Assembly: GCF_004791025.1 (NCBI RefSeq)
Contig: NZ_SRUO01000005.1
Span: 186,001 to 250,000, forward strand
DNA: 64,000 bases
Direction: 5' to 3'
From: Mesorhizobium sp. M4B.F.Ca.ET.203.01.1.1
Lineage (GTDB): Bacteria; Pseudomonadota; Alphaproteobacteria; Rhizobiales; Rhizobiaceae
A program made the translations under genes and the position numbers. The notes under the pieces are model-generated. The model made no database searches. It saw only the letters and a list, made by a program, of their open reading frames with translations, and was not told the origin of the DNA. Shown one piece after another: positions 19,050 through 28,212 of the stretch. Positions within the stretch are counted from its first letter, which is position 1; the number at the start of each line of letters is the position of its first letter.

Positions 19050-20177
19050 CTATCTGACCACGGTCAGCCGCTCGGCCGCGCGTGTGATGGCGGTATAGAG
19101 CCAGCGCTGGCGGGTTTCCTTGAACGCCCAGCTTTCGTCGAACAGCACGACGTCGTTCCATTGCGAGCCCTGCGCCTTGTGCACGGTCAGCGCATAGCCA
19201 TAGTCGAAATCGTCGAAACGTTTCTTCTGCTGCCAGGGGATCTCGGCGTCGGGGTCCTCGAACGCCGCCTTGAGCAGCTTGATCTTGGCGACGCCGCGGT
19301 CCGGATCGTCCTCTTCCGGCGAGACCAGCAGGTTGATGCCGGGCTTCACCGTCTCGCGCGACGAGGTCATCACCTTCCACAGCGAGCCGTTGAGCAGGCC
19401 CTTGGCGGGGTCGTTGCGCAGGCAGACCAGCTTGTCGCCGGCCTGCGGGAAATCGGCATTGAACCCCTTCAGTTCGCGCAGCCGCTGGTTATAGCGCCGC
19501 CGCGTGCGGTTGGTGCCGACCAGCACCTGATCCGCCTTCAGCACCAGCTCCTGGTTGACGTCTTCCTTGCCGATGACCTGCGCCGAGCCGTAGTCGCCGC
19601 GCATGAATTCGCGGCCCTCGCGCACGTCGAGCGCCAGCCGGATGATCGGATTGTCGCGCGCCTGGCGATGGATCTCGGTGAGCAGCACGTCCGGCTCGTG
19701 CTCGGTGAAGAAGCCGCCGCCCGAGATCGGCGGCAGCTGCGCCGGATCGCCAAGCACCAGGATCGGCGTCCCGAAGCTCATCAGGTCCCGGCCGAGCTGC
19801 TCGTCGACCATCGAGCACTCGTCGATGACGACGAGCTTGGCGCGCGCGATCGGGCTTTGCCGGTTGAGCGAGAAGGTCGGCGAGATCGAGGTCTTGCCGG
19901 TCACCTCGTCCGAGACCGATTCCTCGCCCTTCGGCCTGTAGATCAGCGAATGGATGGTGCGGGCGTTGACCGCGCCCTTGGAGCGCAGCACCTGCGCCGC
20001 CTTGCCGGTGAAGGCGGCGAACTGCACCTGGCCGTCGACATGCTCGGCGAAATAGCGCGCCAGCGTCGTCTTGCCGGTGCCGGCATAGCCAAATAGCCGG
20101 AAGATCTGCGGCCGGCCGTCTTTCAGCCAGCGCGCGACTGCCTTCAACGCCTCATCCTGTTGGGGAGAGAATTCCAT
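19050..20177 (-). CDS. RecD-like ATP-dependent DNA helicase (superfamily 1B)
   Basis: The 375-residue protein contains only the helicase core of RecD. Walker A GYAGTGKT is at residues 30-37; then come FTGKAAQVLRSKG (motif Ia), VIDECSMVDEQL (motif II), GDPAQLPPI (motif III), VGTNRTRR (motif IV) and the C-terminal ALTVHKAQGSQWNDV and YTAITRAAERL (motifs V and VI). There is no RecB/RecC partner nearby and no N-terminal extension of the RecD2 kind, so it is a short stand-alone form. The start MEFSPQQDEAL fits the family; a start 17 codons upstream is possible. Confidence 0.87.
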   Translation of the reverse strand: MEFSPQQDEALKAVARWLKDGRPQIFRLFGYAGTGKTTLARYFAEHVDGQVQFAAFTGKAAQVLRSKGAVNARTIHSLIYRPKGEESVSDEVTGKTSISPTFSLNRQSPIARAKLVVIDECSMVDEQLGRDLMSFGTPILVLGDPAQLPPISGGGFFTEHEPDVLLTEIHRQARDNPIIRLALDVREGREFMRGDYGSAQVIGKEDVNQELVLKADQVLVGTNRTRRRYNQRLRELKGFNADFPQAGDKLVCLRNDPAKGLLNGSLWKVMTSSRETVKPGINLLVSPEEDDPDRGVAKIKLLKAAFEDPDAEIPWQQKKRFDDFDYGYALTVHKAQGSQWNDVVLFDESWAFKETRQRWLYTAITRAAERLTVVR

Positions 20178-20329
20178 CAGCTGGAAAGACCGGATTCGCA
20201 AGCGAAAGACAAGATCGGCTGCCGACAACTACTGTCAGCGGCGGCGGCCGTTACCCACCACTGGCTCGGCAGGCTATCAGGCGACAATGAGAACGTAAAG
20301 AGAACAGATGCCGATTTCAATCAGTGTGC

Positions 20330-20698
20330 CTACACACCCGGCCCGCCACGGCCTGCGCTAAGCCCAGGATCGTTCTCGAGCAGGATCGGCTTGCCGTGCG
20401 GTGTGGCGTGCGCGGCGCGCTCCCAGGCGGCGGCAAGTCGATCGACATCGCTCCTGCCGGCAACGCCCTTGGCTGACAGCAGGCTTTCCAGCGCCGCCAG
20501 CCAGTGCTCGTAATAGTCATGCCTGTCCGCTGCCGCATCCGGCCTCTTCACTTCGGCGGACAGCGCATCGGCCCATTCGCTCCAGGAAAACAGACCTTTG
20601 TCGTGCAGCGCCACGGTCATGGCGAAGGCCTCGGCCTGCCACGGCTCGGCGAAGACCGGCTCGTCGAAGTCCGCCGGGAGGTCTTCACGCCGGCTCAA
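20330..20698 (-). CDS. Nitrile hydratase accessory protein
   Basis: This 122-residue protein resembles the N-terminal part of the nitrile hydratase beta subunit (FAEPWQAEAFAMTVALHDKG, and WSEWADALSAEV), as do the cobalt-chaperone activators such as NhlE/P14K. It starts at a TTG inside the last codons of the beta gene, with GGGAGAG placed correctly upstream, so it is translationally coupled. Its job would be insertion of cobalt into, and oxidation of the cysteines of, the alpha subunit by subunit exchange. It is the last gene of the alpha-beta-activator operon. Confidence 0.82.
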   Translation of the reverse strand: MSRREDLPADFDEPVFAEPWQAEAFAMTVALHDKGLFSWSEWADALSAEVKRPDAAADRHDYYEHWLAALESLLSAKGVAGRSDVDRLAAAWERAAHATPHGKPILLENDPGLSAGRGGPGV

Positions 20699-21344
20699 GA
20701 TAGCTCTCCCAGGCGTCGATCGACACGGTCAGCGTCGGGTCGGCGCCCTCGCCCCAGACCTCGGTGCCGTCGAAGACCACCGTATAGAGCCATTGCGGGT
20801 TCTCGCCTTTCCCATGCGCATTGCTGTCGGGGAAGACAAAGCCCTCGCGCACGACCTCGACGGTGCCTTGCCTGCCGCGTGCGTAGCGCGGCAGCCGCGT
20901 GTGCCCGGTCGGATTGAAATTCTTCATGAGCACCCGGTCGCCGGCCCTGAACCGCGCCGGCGTGGCGACCGGCCGGTTGCACGGGCCGCCCCTGGCCAGC
21001 GCTGCCGGGACGTTTTCCGCCTTCAGCACTCTCTTGGGAGCAGCTGCCGGATCGACCGCCCGGCCCTCGGCCAGATCGCGGTCGCTGACGAAGCCATGCC
21101 GTTTGAGCAGCACTTCCAGCGCCTTGATCCAGATCTGGTAGTAGCTCGATGAATAGTAATCGGCCGGATGCAGCGATTCCCGCGCATGCCGGCTTTCGTC
21201 GATGTTCCAGGCGCCCATGGCGCCGGCGGTGAGCGTCACGCCGAGTGCCCGCCTTTCCCAGCCGGCATGGAAATAGGGCTCGTCCGTTTCGGGCGCGACC
21301 GGCCCAAAGCCCATCTGCCCGCCGAGATCCTGCGGCCCGTTCAT
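20685..21344 (-). CDS. nthB: Nitrile hydratase subunit beta
   Basis: The 219-residue protein begins MNGPQDLGGQMGFG, the invariant opening of beta subunits. It continues with the helical segment EPYFHAGWERRALGVTLTAG and finishes with the SH3-like barrel containing FRAGDRVLMKNFNPTGHTR and RYARGRQGTVE. The conserved arginines that touch the alpha-subunit sulfinic and sulfenic cysteines are present. It lies just downstream of the alpha gene, with a GGGGGAG site in the gap. The beta gene itself is intact. Confidence 0.93.
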   Translation of the reverse strand: MNGPQDLGGQMGFGPVAPETDEPYFHAGWERRALGVTLTAGAMGAWNIDESRHARESLHPADYYSSSYYQIWIKALEVLLKRHGFVSDRDLAEGRAVDPAAAPKRVLKAENVPAALARGGPCNRPVATPARFRAGDRVLMKNFNPTGHTRLPRYARGRQGTVEVVREGFVFPDSNAHGKGENPQWLYTVVFDGTEVWGEGADPTLTVSIDAWESYLEPA

Positions 21345-21357
21345 GCCGGCTCCCCCG

Positions 21358-21964
21358 TCATGCCGGCGCCTTTGCCAGTGCGGTGCCGATCATCGCATCG
21401 CGGCTCACCAGCTCGGCCAGTTGCTCCTCGCTCCAGCCCTCAGTGCCCTTCCGGCCGCATCGGCACCACCAGATAGCGCAGCTCCGCCGTCGAATCCCAG
21501 ACGCGGATCTTCTTGTCCGCCGGCAGGGTCAGGCCGAATTCCGCCAGCACGCCGCGCGGATCGATCACCGCCCGCGAGCGATAGGGCGGCGCCTTGTACC
21601 AGACCGGCGGCAGGCCGAGCACCGTCCACGGATAGCAGGAGCACAGCGTGCAGACGACGAGGTTGTGCGTCTCCTCGCTGTTGAAGACGGCCTGCATGTG
21701 CTCGCCCTGCCTGCCGGTATAGCCCAGCGATTCGATCGCCGCCGTCGCATCGCGCCTCAGCCAGTCGGCATAGGCCGGATCGGTCCAGGCCTTGGCCACC
21801 ACCCGGGCCCCGTTGCGCGGGCCGATCTTGGTCTCGTAGGTGTCGACGATGACGTCGATCGCGGCCGGATCGATCAGGCCTTTCTGGGTCAGGATCGTTT
21901 CCAGCGCGCGCACGCGCGCCGCGAACGGATCGAGCTCGTTGTCATGGTCATGATCATGCGACAT
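21358..21964 (-). pseudogene. nthA: Nitrile hydratase subunit alpha, cobalt type, frameshifted near the 3' end
   Basis: Nitrile hydratase turns nitriles into amides. The metal-claw motif CTLCSC is at residues 105-110; Thr in the second position marks the Co(III) type, and the SCYPW and GLPPVWYK context is intact. The actual frame stops at 21440 after only 174 residues, at VVPMRPEGH. One extra G in a GGG run (21446-21448) explains this: removing it extends the protein to 201 residues, the normal length, through [20 protein letters not shown] to a stop at 21358, 13 bp before the beta start. The lost segment includes the conserved MIG region that contacts the beta subunit. A sequencing error is possible. 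Confidence 0.8.
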
Positions 21965-22033
21965 GAGCTCAGACTAGAACCGCCGACATGTGGCCGCAAG
22001 CATGACGGCTTGGGCCAGCAAGCGGCGGTCGAG

Positions 22034-25000
22034 CTATTCGGCCGCGGCTTTCTGGAGCTGGATGACCCGGCCTTCTTCCGGATCGAACAGCGACGGTTGC
22101 TCCGCACTTTCGACCGCATGCAGCGCCGGCCGGCCCTTCTTCAAGGAGAAGCCGAGCAGCCAGCCGGAAAAATTCTCGAAATAGACGTAGATCACCGGCG
22201 TGACGAAGAGCGTCAGCGCCTGCGAGGCGAGCAGGCCGCCGACCACCGCGACGCCGAGCGGCTGGCGCAGTTCGGCGCTGGCGCCGGTGCCGAGCGCAAT
22301 CGGAAACGTGCCCATCAGCGCCGCCAGCGTCGTCATCATGATCGGCCGGAAACGCATCAGGCAGGCCTTGTGGATGGACTCCACCGCCGACATGCCCTCG
22401 CGCCTGAGCTCCAGCGCCACGTCGACCATCATGATGCCGTTCTTCTTGACGATGCCGATCAGCATCAGGATGCCGATCACCGCGATCACCGAAATATCCA
22501 TGCCGGCAACACGCAGTGCAACCACCGCCCCCAGCACCGCCGACGGCAGGCCGGTGAGGATGGTGAGCGGATGGATGAAGCTCTCGTAGAGCATGCCGAG
22601 CACGATATAGATGGTCAGGATCGCGCCGCCGATCAGCAGCCCCTGGTTGGCGAGCGAATCCTGGAAGGTCTTGGCGGTGCCGGCAAAGCTGGTGCCGATC
22701 GTTGTCGGCATGCCGACCTGCTCCTTGAGCTGGTCGATGCGGGTCACGCTGTCGCCCAGCGCCACGCCCGGCGGCAGATTGTAGGAAATCGTCACCGCCG
22801 GAAGCTGGCCGAGCTGGTTGACGGTGAGCGCGCCGGCTGTGCGGTCGACATGGGCGAAGGCGCCAAGCGGCACCAGGCTGCCGCTCGCCGTCCGCACCTG
22901 GATGGCAAGCATGCGCTCGGGCGACCATTCGATCTTCGGGTCGAGCTCGGTGATCACTGCATAGCTGTCGGCCGAGCCGAAGATCGTCGAGACCTGATCG
23001 GTGCCGAAGCCGCCATAGAGGGCCGAGCGCAGCGTATCGGTATCGATGCCGAGCTGGGCGGCCTTGTCGCGGTCCACCACCAACGACGCCTGTAGGGCAT
23101 TGTTCTGCAGGTCGCTGGTGACATCGGCGAAGAAATTGTGGTCCGCCGCCATCGCGTCATTCAGCTTCTGTGCCCAGATATCGGTCTGGCCAGTATCGAG
23201 GCCTTGAACCACGAGCTGGTAGGCGCTGGCCGACGACCGCGAACCCAGCCTCAGGTTCTGCACCGGCTGCATATAGGTCTCGATGCCGGCCACGCCTGCC
23301 AGTTGCTTGCGCAGATCCGAGAGCACCTTTTCGATGTCCGGGCGCTTGTCCTTGTCCTTGAGCTGCACGAACAACTGGCCCTGGTTGAGCGCATTGTTGC
23401 CGCTGCCCGCCGACCACGCCACATGATCGACATAGGGCGAATGGGAGAAGACGCTGGCCACCTGGCCCTGCAGCTTCGCCATGGCGTCGAACGAGATGTC
23501 CTGGCGGGCGACCGTCGTCACCGATATCTGGCCGATGTCCTCTTGCGGGAAGAAGCCCTTCGGCGAGACCTCGATCAGCCAGACCGACGCCGCAGCGGTG
23601 CCGATGAAGACCAGGAACACCAGGAAGGTGTGGCGCAGGCAGAAGCTCAGCAGCCAGTCGTAGCAGCGTGTGACGAAGTCATGCCGGTGGCCGCCTCCAT
23701 GGGCTTCCCTCTCCGCCTTCGAGACCGAAAGCAGGCGCGAGCAGAGCATCGGCGTCAGCGTCAGCGAGACGAACATCGACGCCAGGATGGCGACGGTCAC
23801 CACGACCGCGAACTCGTTGAAGATGCGGCCGATGACGCCGCCCATCAACAGCACGGGAATGAACACCGCCACCAGCGAGATCGAGATCGAGATGATGGTG
23901 AATCCGATTTCGCGCGCGCCCTTCAGCGACGCGTCGAACGCCGAGAGCCCGTCTTCCTCCATGTGCCGGAAGATGTTTTCGAGCATGACGATGGCGTCGT
24001 CGACGACCAGGCCGACGGCGAGCGTCAGTCCCATCAGCGAGATGTTGTCGATGGAAAAGCCGAACAGGAACATCGCGCCGAGCGTGGCGATCAGCGAGAT
24101 CGGCACCGCGACGGCCGGGATGATCGTCGCGGTGACGCGGCGCAGGAAGACGAAGATCACCATCACCACCAGCGCGATCGTCAAAAGCAGCGTGAACTGC
24201 ACGTCGTCGACGGCCTGGCGGATCGAGGTCGAGCGGTCGTTGAGCAGCTTGATCGAGGCGGCGCCCGGCATCTGGTCCTGAAAGGACGGCAGCATCGCCT
24301 TGACCTTGTCGACGACGTCGACCGTGTTGGCGTCCGGCTGGCGCTGCACGGCCATGATGATGGCGCGGGTGCCGTCATACCAGCTCGCTGTCGTCGTGGT
24401 CTGAACCGAATCGACGACGCGGGTCACATCGCCCAGCCGTACCGGGTGACCGTCTTTGGTGGCGATGATTAGATTCGCGAAACCCGCCGCGTTGTTAAGC
24501 TGAGTATTGGCGGTGATGGTCAATTGCTGCTTGTCGTTCTGCAGCACGCCGAGCGGCGTGTTGCTGTTGGCCGACGCCACCGCCGCCTGCAACTGGTCGA
24601 TCGAGATGCCGCGCGCGGCGAGCGCCGTCGGGTCGATCTGGATGCGCACGGCGTATTTCTGCTGGCCGTAGATCGAAACCTGCGCCACGCCGTCGATGGT
24701 CGACAGCGAGGGCGAGATGACGTTCTCGGCGAAGGCATCGAGATCGGTCAGCGGGACCGTGTCGCTGACCAGCGACATCAACAGGATCGGAGCGTCGGCC
24801 GGATTGACCTTGCGATAGCTCGGCGGCGCCGTCATCTCGGGCGGCAGCGACCTTTGCGTGCGCGCGATCGCCGCCTGCACATCCGCGGCCGCGGCGTCGA
24901 TGTCGCGGTTGAGCACGAACTGGATGGCGATCGAGGTCTGGCCGAGCGAATTGGTGGTCGAGATGGAATCGATGCCGGCGATCGTGGCGAACTGCTTGAT

Positions 25001-25198
25001 CAGCGGCGTCGCGACGGACGTCGCCATGGTCTCCGGCGAAGCGCCGGCCAGCTGGGCGGAGACGTTGACCACCGGAAACTCGGCGCTGGGCAGCGCCGCA
25101 ACCGGCAGAAACTTGTAGGCGAACAATCCGCCCAGCACGAGGGCGAACGACATCAGAAGCGTGGCGACGGGCCTGCGAATGCAGAATTCGGAGATCAT
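22034..25198 (-). CDS. RND multidrug efflux permease (MdtB/MdtC-like HAE1 family)
   Basis: The 1054-residue inner-membrane proton-driven pump has twelve membrane helices in two halves, each with a large periplasmic loop. It opens with ISEFCIRRPVATLLMSFALV as in MdtC/AcrB. The helix-4 motif GLVVDDAIVMLENI contains the paired aspartates of the proton relay. The second half carries IGIVKKNGIMMVDVA. It overlaps the adaptor gene by ATGA. MdtBC-type features (short first loop, PSAEFPVV) suggest that it exports bile-salt-like, novobiocin-like or plant phenolic compounds. The outer-membrane channel is elsewhere. Confidence 0.94.
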   Translation of the reverse strand: MISEFCIRRPVATLLMSFALVLGGLFAYKFLPVAALPSAEFPVVNVSAQLAGASPETMATSVATPLIKQFATIAGIDSISTTNSLGQTSIAIQFVLNRDIDAAAADVQAAIARTQRSLPPEMTAPPSYRKVNPADAPILLMSLVSDTVPLTDLDAFAENVISPSLSTIDGVAQVSIYGQQKYAVRIQIDPTALAARGISIDQLQAAVASANSNTPLGVLQNDKQQLTITANTQLNNAAGFANLIIATKDGHPVRLGDVTRVVDSVQTTTTASWYDGTRAIIMAVQRQPDANTVDVVDKVKAMLPSFQDQMPGAASIKLLNDRSTSIRQAVDDVQFTLLLTIALVVMVIFVFLRRVTATIIPAVAVPISLIATLGAMFLFGFSIDNISLMGLTLAVGLVVDDAIVMLENIFRHMEEDGLSAFDASLKGAREIGFTIISISISLVAVFIPVLLMGGVIGRIFNEFAVVVTVAILASMFVSLTLTPMLCSRLLSVSKAEREAHGGGHRHDFVTRCYDWLLSFCLRHTFLVFLVFIGTAAASVWLIEVSPKGFFPQEDIGQISVTTVARQDISFDAMAKLQGQVASVFSHSPYVDHVAWSAGSGNNALNQGQLFVQLKDKDKRPDIEKVLSDLRKQLAGVAGIETYMQPVQNLRLGSRSSASAYQLVVQGLDTGQTDIWAQKLNDAMAADHNFFADVTSDLQNNALQASLVVDRDKAAQLGIDTDTLRSALYGGFGTDQVSTIFGSADSYAVITELDPKIEWSPERMLAIQVRTASGSLVPLGAFAHVDRTAGALTVNQLGQLPAVTISYNLPPGVALGDSVTRIDQLKEQVGMPTTIGTSFAGTAKTFQDSLANQGLLIGGAILTIYIVLGMLYESFIHPLTILTGLPSAVLGAVVALRVAGMDISVIAVIGILMLIGIVKKNGIMMVDVALELRREGMSAVESIHKACLMRFRPIMMTTLAALMGTFPIALGTGASAELRQPLGVAVVGGLLASQALTLFVTPVIYVYFENFSGWLLGFSLKKGRPALHAVESAEQPSLFDPEEGRVIQLQKAAAE

Positions 25199-26472
25199 TG
25201 GCTGGCCTCGCCCGCCTTGCCGGCTTGCGCGACCTTGGGTGCGCCCTGAGCGCCGCCCTTGGCGGCCGCCTTGCCCTCATGCACGGCCGCGCCGTCCTTC
25301 AACCTGGTCTGGCCCTCGACGACCACCTTCTCCCCACCCTTGAGGCCCTGGCTGATGGCGCTGTTGTCGCCTTCGGTCAGCGCCACCTGGACGGGGCGCA
25401 TCTCCACCGTATTGTCCGGCTTGACTACGTAGACGAACGGCCCCTTCTGGCTGGGCTGCACCGCGACGGTCGGAACCGAGGTCATTTGCGGCATCGTGCC
25501 GGCGTCGAGCACGACGTTCACATACTGGCCGGGCCACAGCGAAAGATCCGGGTTCGGTACGCTCGCCCGAGTGGCGATAGTGCCGGAGGCGGTGTCGACG
25601 CTGGAATCGACGAAGTCGAGCGTGCCCTTGCCGATCGGCGTCGGATCGCCGTCCTTGGTCAGCGTCACGTCGCCTTGCTGCGGGTCGGCCAGCGCCTTGT
25701 GCAGCAGGGCGAGGTTGCTCTCCGGCAGGGTGAAATTCACCTGCAGCGGATCCATCTGCGTGATCGTCACCAGCGGGGTCGAGCTGCTGCTGTTGCCGTT
25801 GCTGGTGGTGACGAGATCGCCGACCGAGACATTGACGGCCCCCAGCCTGCCCGAGATCGGCGCCGAGATCGACGCGTAGCTCAACTGCACGGTATCGGCG
25901 TCGATGGTGGCCTTGTCGGCATCGATGGTCGCGGCTGCCGCCTTCTGCGCCGCCAGCGCCTGATCGTAGGTCTGCTGCGTGCCGGCCTGCTTGGCGACGA
26001 GGTCCTTGGCGCGCTGCAGGTCGGCCTGGGCGCTGACCAGCATGGCCTGGTCCTTGACCAGCGTCGCCTGGTCTTTTGCGAGCTGCGCCTTCAGCGCCCG
26101 GTCATCCAGTGAAATGAGAAGATCGCCGGCCTTGACCATCTGCCCGTCCTTGACCGCGATCGAGACGATCTGGCTGGAGACGCGGGCGTTGATGGCAACC
26201 ACCTCCGGCGAGGACACGAAGCCGATGGCATAGCGGCGGATGGGAAAATCGGCGGTGGTGGCGGCCGCGGAAACGATCGAGGCCGAATGCGAGCCACCGC
26301 CGCCGCCCTTTGCATTGTCCGGTGCCTTGGCCGTCTTTTCCGTGCCGTTGCTGGCGGCCTGCTGGCCCGAAATCAGTTGCTGGACTTTGCCCAGCGCCGT
26401 CGGCGAAAGGTAGAGACCGGCCCCGGCAACGCAGGCCAGCGCAATCACCGCAAAGACGATTTTTCCGCGCAT
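25195..26472 (-). CDS. RND efflux periplasmic adaptor (MdtA-like)
   Basis: The protein has 425 residues from the ATG preceded by GAGAGG; a TTG nine bases earlier is the alternative. A single N-terminal membrane anchor (about residues 4-24) is followed by a low-complexity Gly/Ser linker, then the lipoyl half-motifs (VKDGQMVKAGDLLISLDD), an alpha-helical hairpin with AQADLQRAKDLV, and the beta-barrel. The C-terminus is rich in Lys, Ala and Gly. It is the first gene of the two-gene operon with the RND pump and would bridge pump and outer-membrane channel. Confidence 0.92.
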   Translation of the reverse strand: MRGKIVFAVIALACVAGAGLYLSPTALGKVQQLISGQQAASNGTEKTAKAPDNAKGGGGGSHSASIVSAAATTADFPIRRYAIGFVSSPEVVAINARVSSQIVSIAVKDGQMVKAGDLLISLDDRALKAQLAKDQATLVKDQAMLVSAQADLQRAKDLVAKQAGTQQTYDQALAAQKAAAATIDADKATIDADTVQLSYASISAPISGRLGAVNVSVGDLVTTSNGNSSSSTPLVTITQMDPLQVNFTLPESNLALLHKALADPQQGDVTLTKDGDPTPIGKGTLDFVDSSVDTASGTIATRASVPNPDLSLWPGQYVNVVLDAGTMPQMTSVPTVAVQPSQKGPFVYVVKPDNTVEMRPVQVALTEGDNSAISQGLKGGEKVVVEGQTRLKDGAAVHEGKAAAKGGAQGAPKVAQAGKAGEASQ

Positions 26473-26670
26473 CGACAACAAGCCCTCTCACGCGACACGC
26501 CGGATCCGGTGGTCTATTTTTGCTCGATCCGCGGCGCCTTGCCGCGAATTTCGCCGAAATAGATAGGACAAGGCTTTGGCGGAAAAGGGCCAAAACACGG
26601 CATTACGAAGATTTAATGTGCAGTGCACAATAAGGAGGCAACCCGACCCATGGGCCGGGACCGCGACCTG
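26473..26670. other. Upstream region of the RND operon
   Basis: About 200 bp with no coding potential. It should carry the RND operon promoter. I see no clear regulator-type palindrome here, and no divergent regulator gene accompanies the pump. Confidence 0.4.
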
Positions 26671-26813
26671 AGATCTGTTGAGATTCAGGTCAGGCCGAGT
26701 CGAAAACGTTGATTTCCGAGAACCGGAGCGGAGCGTACCTTTGGATAGGTGAGCACCGGAAGCGCAGGAAAGCGCCGTTTGCAGGCCGGCCGCACCTGAA
26801 TATCGACAGATCT
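26671..26813. repeat. Structured intergenic repeat, copy B
   Basis: The 20-base terminal arms at 26671-26690 and 26794-26813 are inverted repeats matching at 18 of 20 positions (AGATCTGT.GA.ATTCAGGT). Inside, AAACG and TTTCC pair with CGTTT and GGAAA, and ACCT pairs with AGGT at the apex. The unpaired core is GAGAACCGGAGCGG on the left and GAGCACCGGAAGCGCAGG on the right. The right arm overlaps the stop codon of the LysE-type gene by one base. Confidence 0.85.
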
Positions 26814-27409
26814 TAACGCAGCATCGGCCACAGCGTCGCCGCCAGCAGCGCACCCATGGCGATGTTGAACCACTTCAGCCGCACCGGATCCGACAGGAAC
26901 CCGCGCAGCGCCGTGCCGAAGCCCGCCCACACCGAGACGCTCGGCAGGTTGACGATGGTGAAGGCGACCGAGATCAGCACCACCGACAGGAACGGGTGCT
27001 CCGCATTGGCATAGACGGCCATGGCGGTAATCGCCATCACCCAGGCCTTGGGATTGACCCACTGGAACGCCGCCGCATCGATGAAGCGCATCGGTCGCGC
27101 TTCCATCTCGCCCTTGCTGCTCAGCGAACGCGACATGGCGATCTTCCAGGCGAGATAAAGCAGATAGACGCCGCCGGCGACCTTCAGCGCCGTATGCAGC
27201 ACCGGAAACGCCGTCAGCACTGCGCCCAGCCCGAAGCCGACGGCAAGCAGCAGCACCAGAAATCCGATGCTGATGCCGAGCATGTGCGGAACGGTCCTGA
27301 CGATGCCGAAATTGACGCCGGAAGCCAGCAGCATGAGGTTGTTCGGCCCCGGCGTGATCGAGGTGACGAAGGCGTAGACCAGGAGCGCAAGGAACGTTTC
27401 AAGCGGCAT
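26813..27409 (-). CDS. LysE/RhtB family amino acid exporter
   Basis: The 198-residue membrane protein has about six hydrophobic segments. It carries the family signature SITPGPNNLMLLASG near residues 17-31 and FQWVNPKAWVMAITAM in the middle. LysE-family proteins export amino acids or homoserine lactones by proton antiport. The start was placed five codons into the open frame because GGGAGGA precedes that ATG at normal spacing. It has no adjacent LysG-type regulator. The downstream side is a structured repeat that begins at its stop codon. Confidence 0.9.
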   Translation of the reverse strand: MPLETFLALLVYAFVTSITPGPNNLMLLASGVNFGIVRTVPHMLGISIGFLVLLLAVGFGLGAVLTAFPVLHTALKVAGGVYLLYLAWKIAMSRSLSSKGEMEARPMRFIDAAAFQWVNPKAWVMAITAMAVYANAEHPFLSVVLISVAFTIVNLPSVSVWAGFGTALRGFLSDPVRLKWFNIAMGALLAATLWPMLR

Positions 27410-27532
27410 GACGTCCTCCCACACAAGTCATCGCGTCGAATAGGTCAGTATAATTGTCCTTTTATACCGGGCGCGCAAAGGCCACCCTGGAGCATCAACC
27501 GGGCCAGACGGTCAGGACGGAAATGACGACCT

Positions 27533-27552
27533 GCCGGCGCTTCGGCGCCGGC
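27533..27552. terminator. Stable hairpin downstream of ilvH
   Basis: A perfect eight-pair stem GCCGGCGC/GCGCCGGC closed by a TTCG tetraloop lies just after the ilvH stop codon. No T run follows, so it may act as a stability element rather than a full terminator. Confidence 0.45.
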
Positions 27553-27555
27553 CTA

Positions 27556-28128
27556 CTACATGCCCTGCGGGCCGCGGTTCATCGCCGCCACGCCGGTGCG
27601 GCAGATCTCTACCAGGCCGAGCGGCTTCATGATGGCGATGAACTGGTCGAGCTTGGAGCCCTTGCCGGTGATCTCGAAGATGAAATGCTCTGTGTTGGCG
27701 TCGATGACGCTGGCTCGGAAGGCATCGGCAAGACGCAACGCCTCGACGCGGCTGTCGCCGGTGCCGGCGACCTTGACCAGCGCCAGCTCGCGCTCCAGCG
27801 GCCGCTCCTGGCCAAGCTCGTGCGAGCGCACGGTGAGGTCGACCACACGGTGCACCGGCACGATGCGCTCGAGCTGGTGCTTGATCTGCTCCAGCACATG
27901 CGGCGTGCCGCGCGTCACGATGGTGATGCGCGACAGATGCTTCTCGTGCTCGGTCTCCGAGACGGTCAGGCTCTCAATGTTGTAGCCGCGGCCGGAGAAA
28001 AGGCCGATGACCCGGGCAAGCACGCCCGGCTCGTTGTCGACCAGCACGGAGAGCGTGTGGTTCTCCGGCTTTTCCGTTTCCTTGGCGATGAAATAGGCGG
28101 AGCCGGTCGGTTGGAGCTGTGCGTTCAT
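27556..28128 (-). CDS. ilvH: Acetolactate synthase, small regulatory subunit
   Basis: The 190-residue subunit carries an N-terminal ACT domain (HTLSVLVDNEPGVLARVIGLFSG begins at about residue 24) that binds valine for feedback inhibition, and the C-terminal ALS_ss_C domain that activates the large subunit. IlvH raises the activity of IlvI and makes it valine-sensitive. It is the second gene of the ilvI-ilvH operon, 84 bp after ilvI, and so shares the attenuator upstream. Length and motifs are normal. Confidence 0.96.
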   Translation of the reverse strand: MNAQLQPTGSAYFIAKETEKPENHTLSVLVDNEPGVLARVIGLFSGRGYNIESLTVSETEHEKHLSRITIVTRGTPHVLEQIKHQLERIVPVHRVVDLTVRSHELGQERPLERELALVKVAGTGDSRVEALRLADAFRASVIDANTEHFIFEITGKGSKLDQFIAIMKPLGLVEICRTGVAAMNRGPQGM

Positions 28129-28212
28129 GGGGTGAATCTCGATTTCAACTCTTGGATCTAATTCTCTGTTTGCGCACGGCTTCCTTAGACCAGCCCTGCC
28201 TTGGCTCGTCGC

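Noticed and set aside
21245..24472. Long open frames antisense to the RND permease and nitrile hydratase genes
   Set aside because: They have no recognisable domain and arise from GC-rich third positions; the opposite strand encodes complete, motif-bearing proteins.
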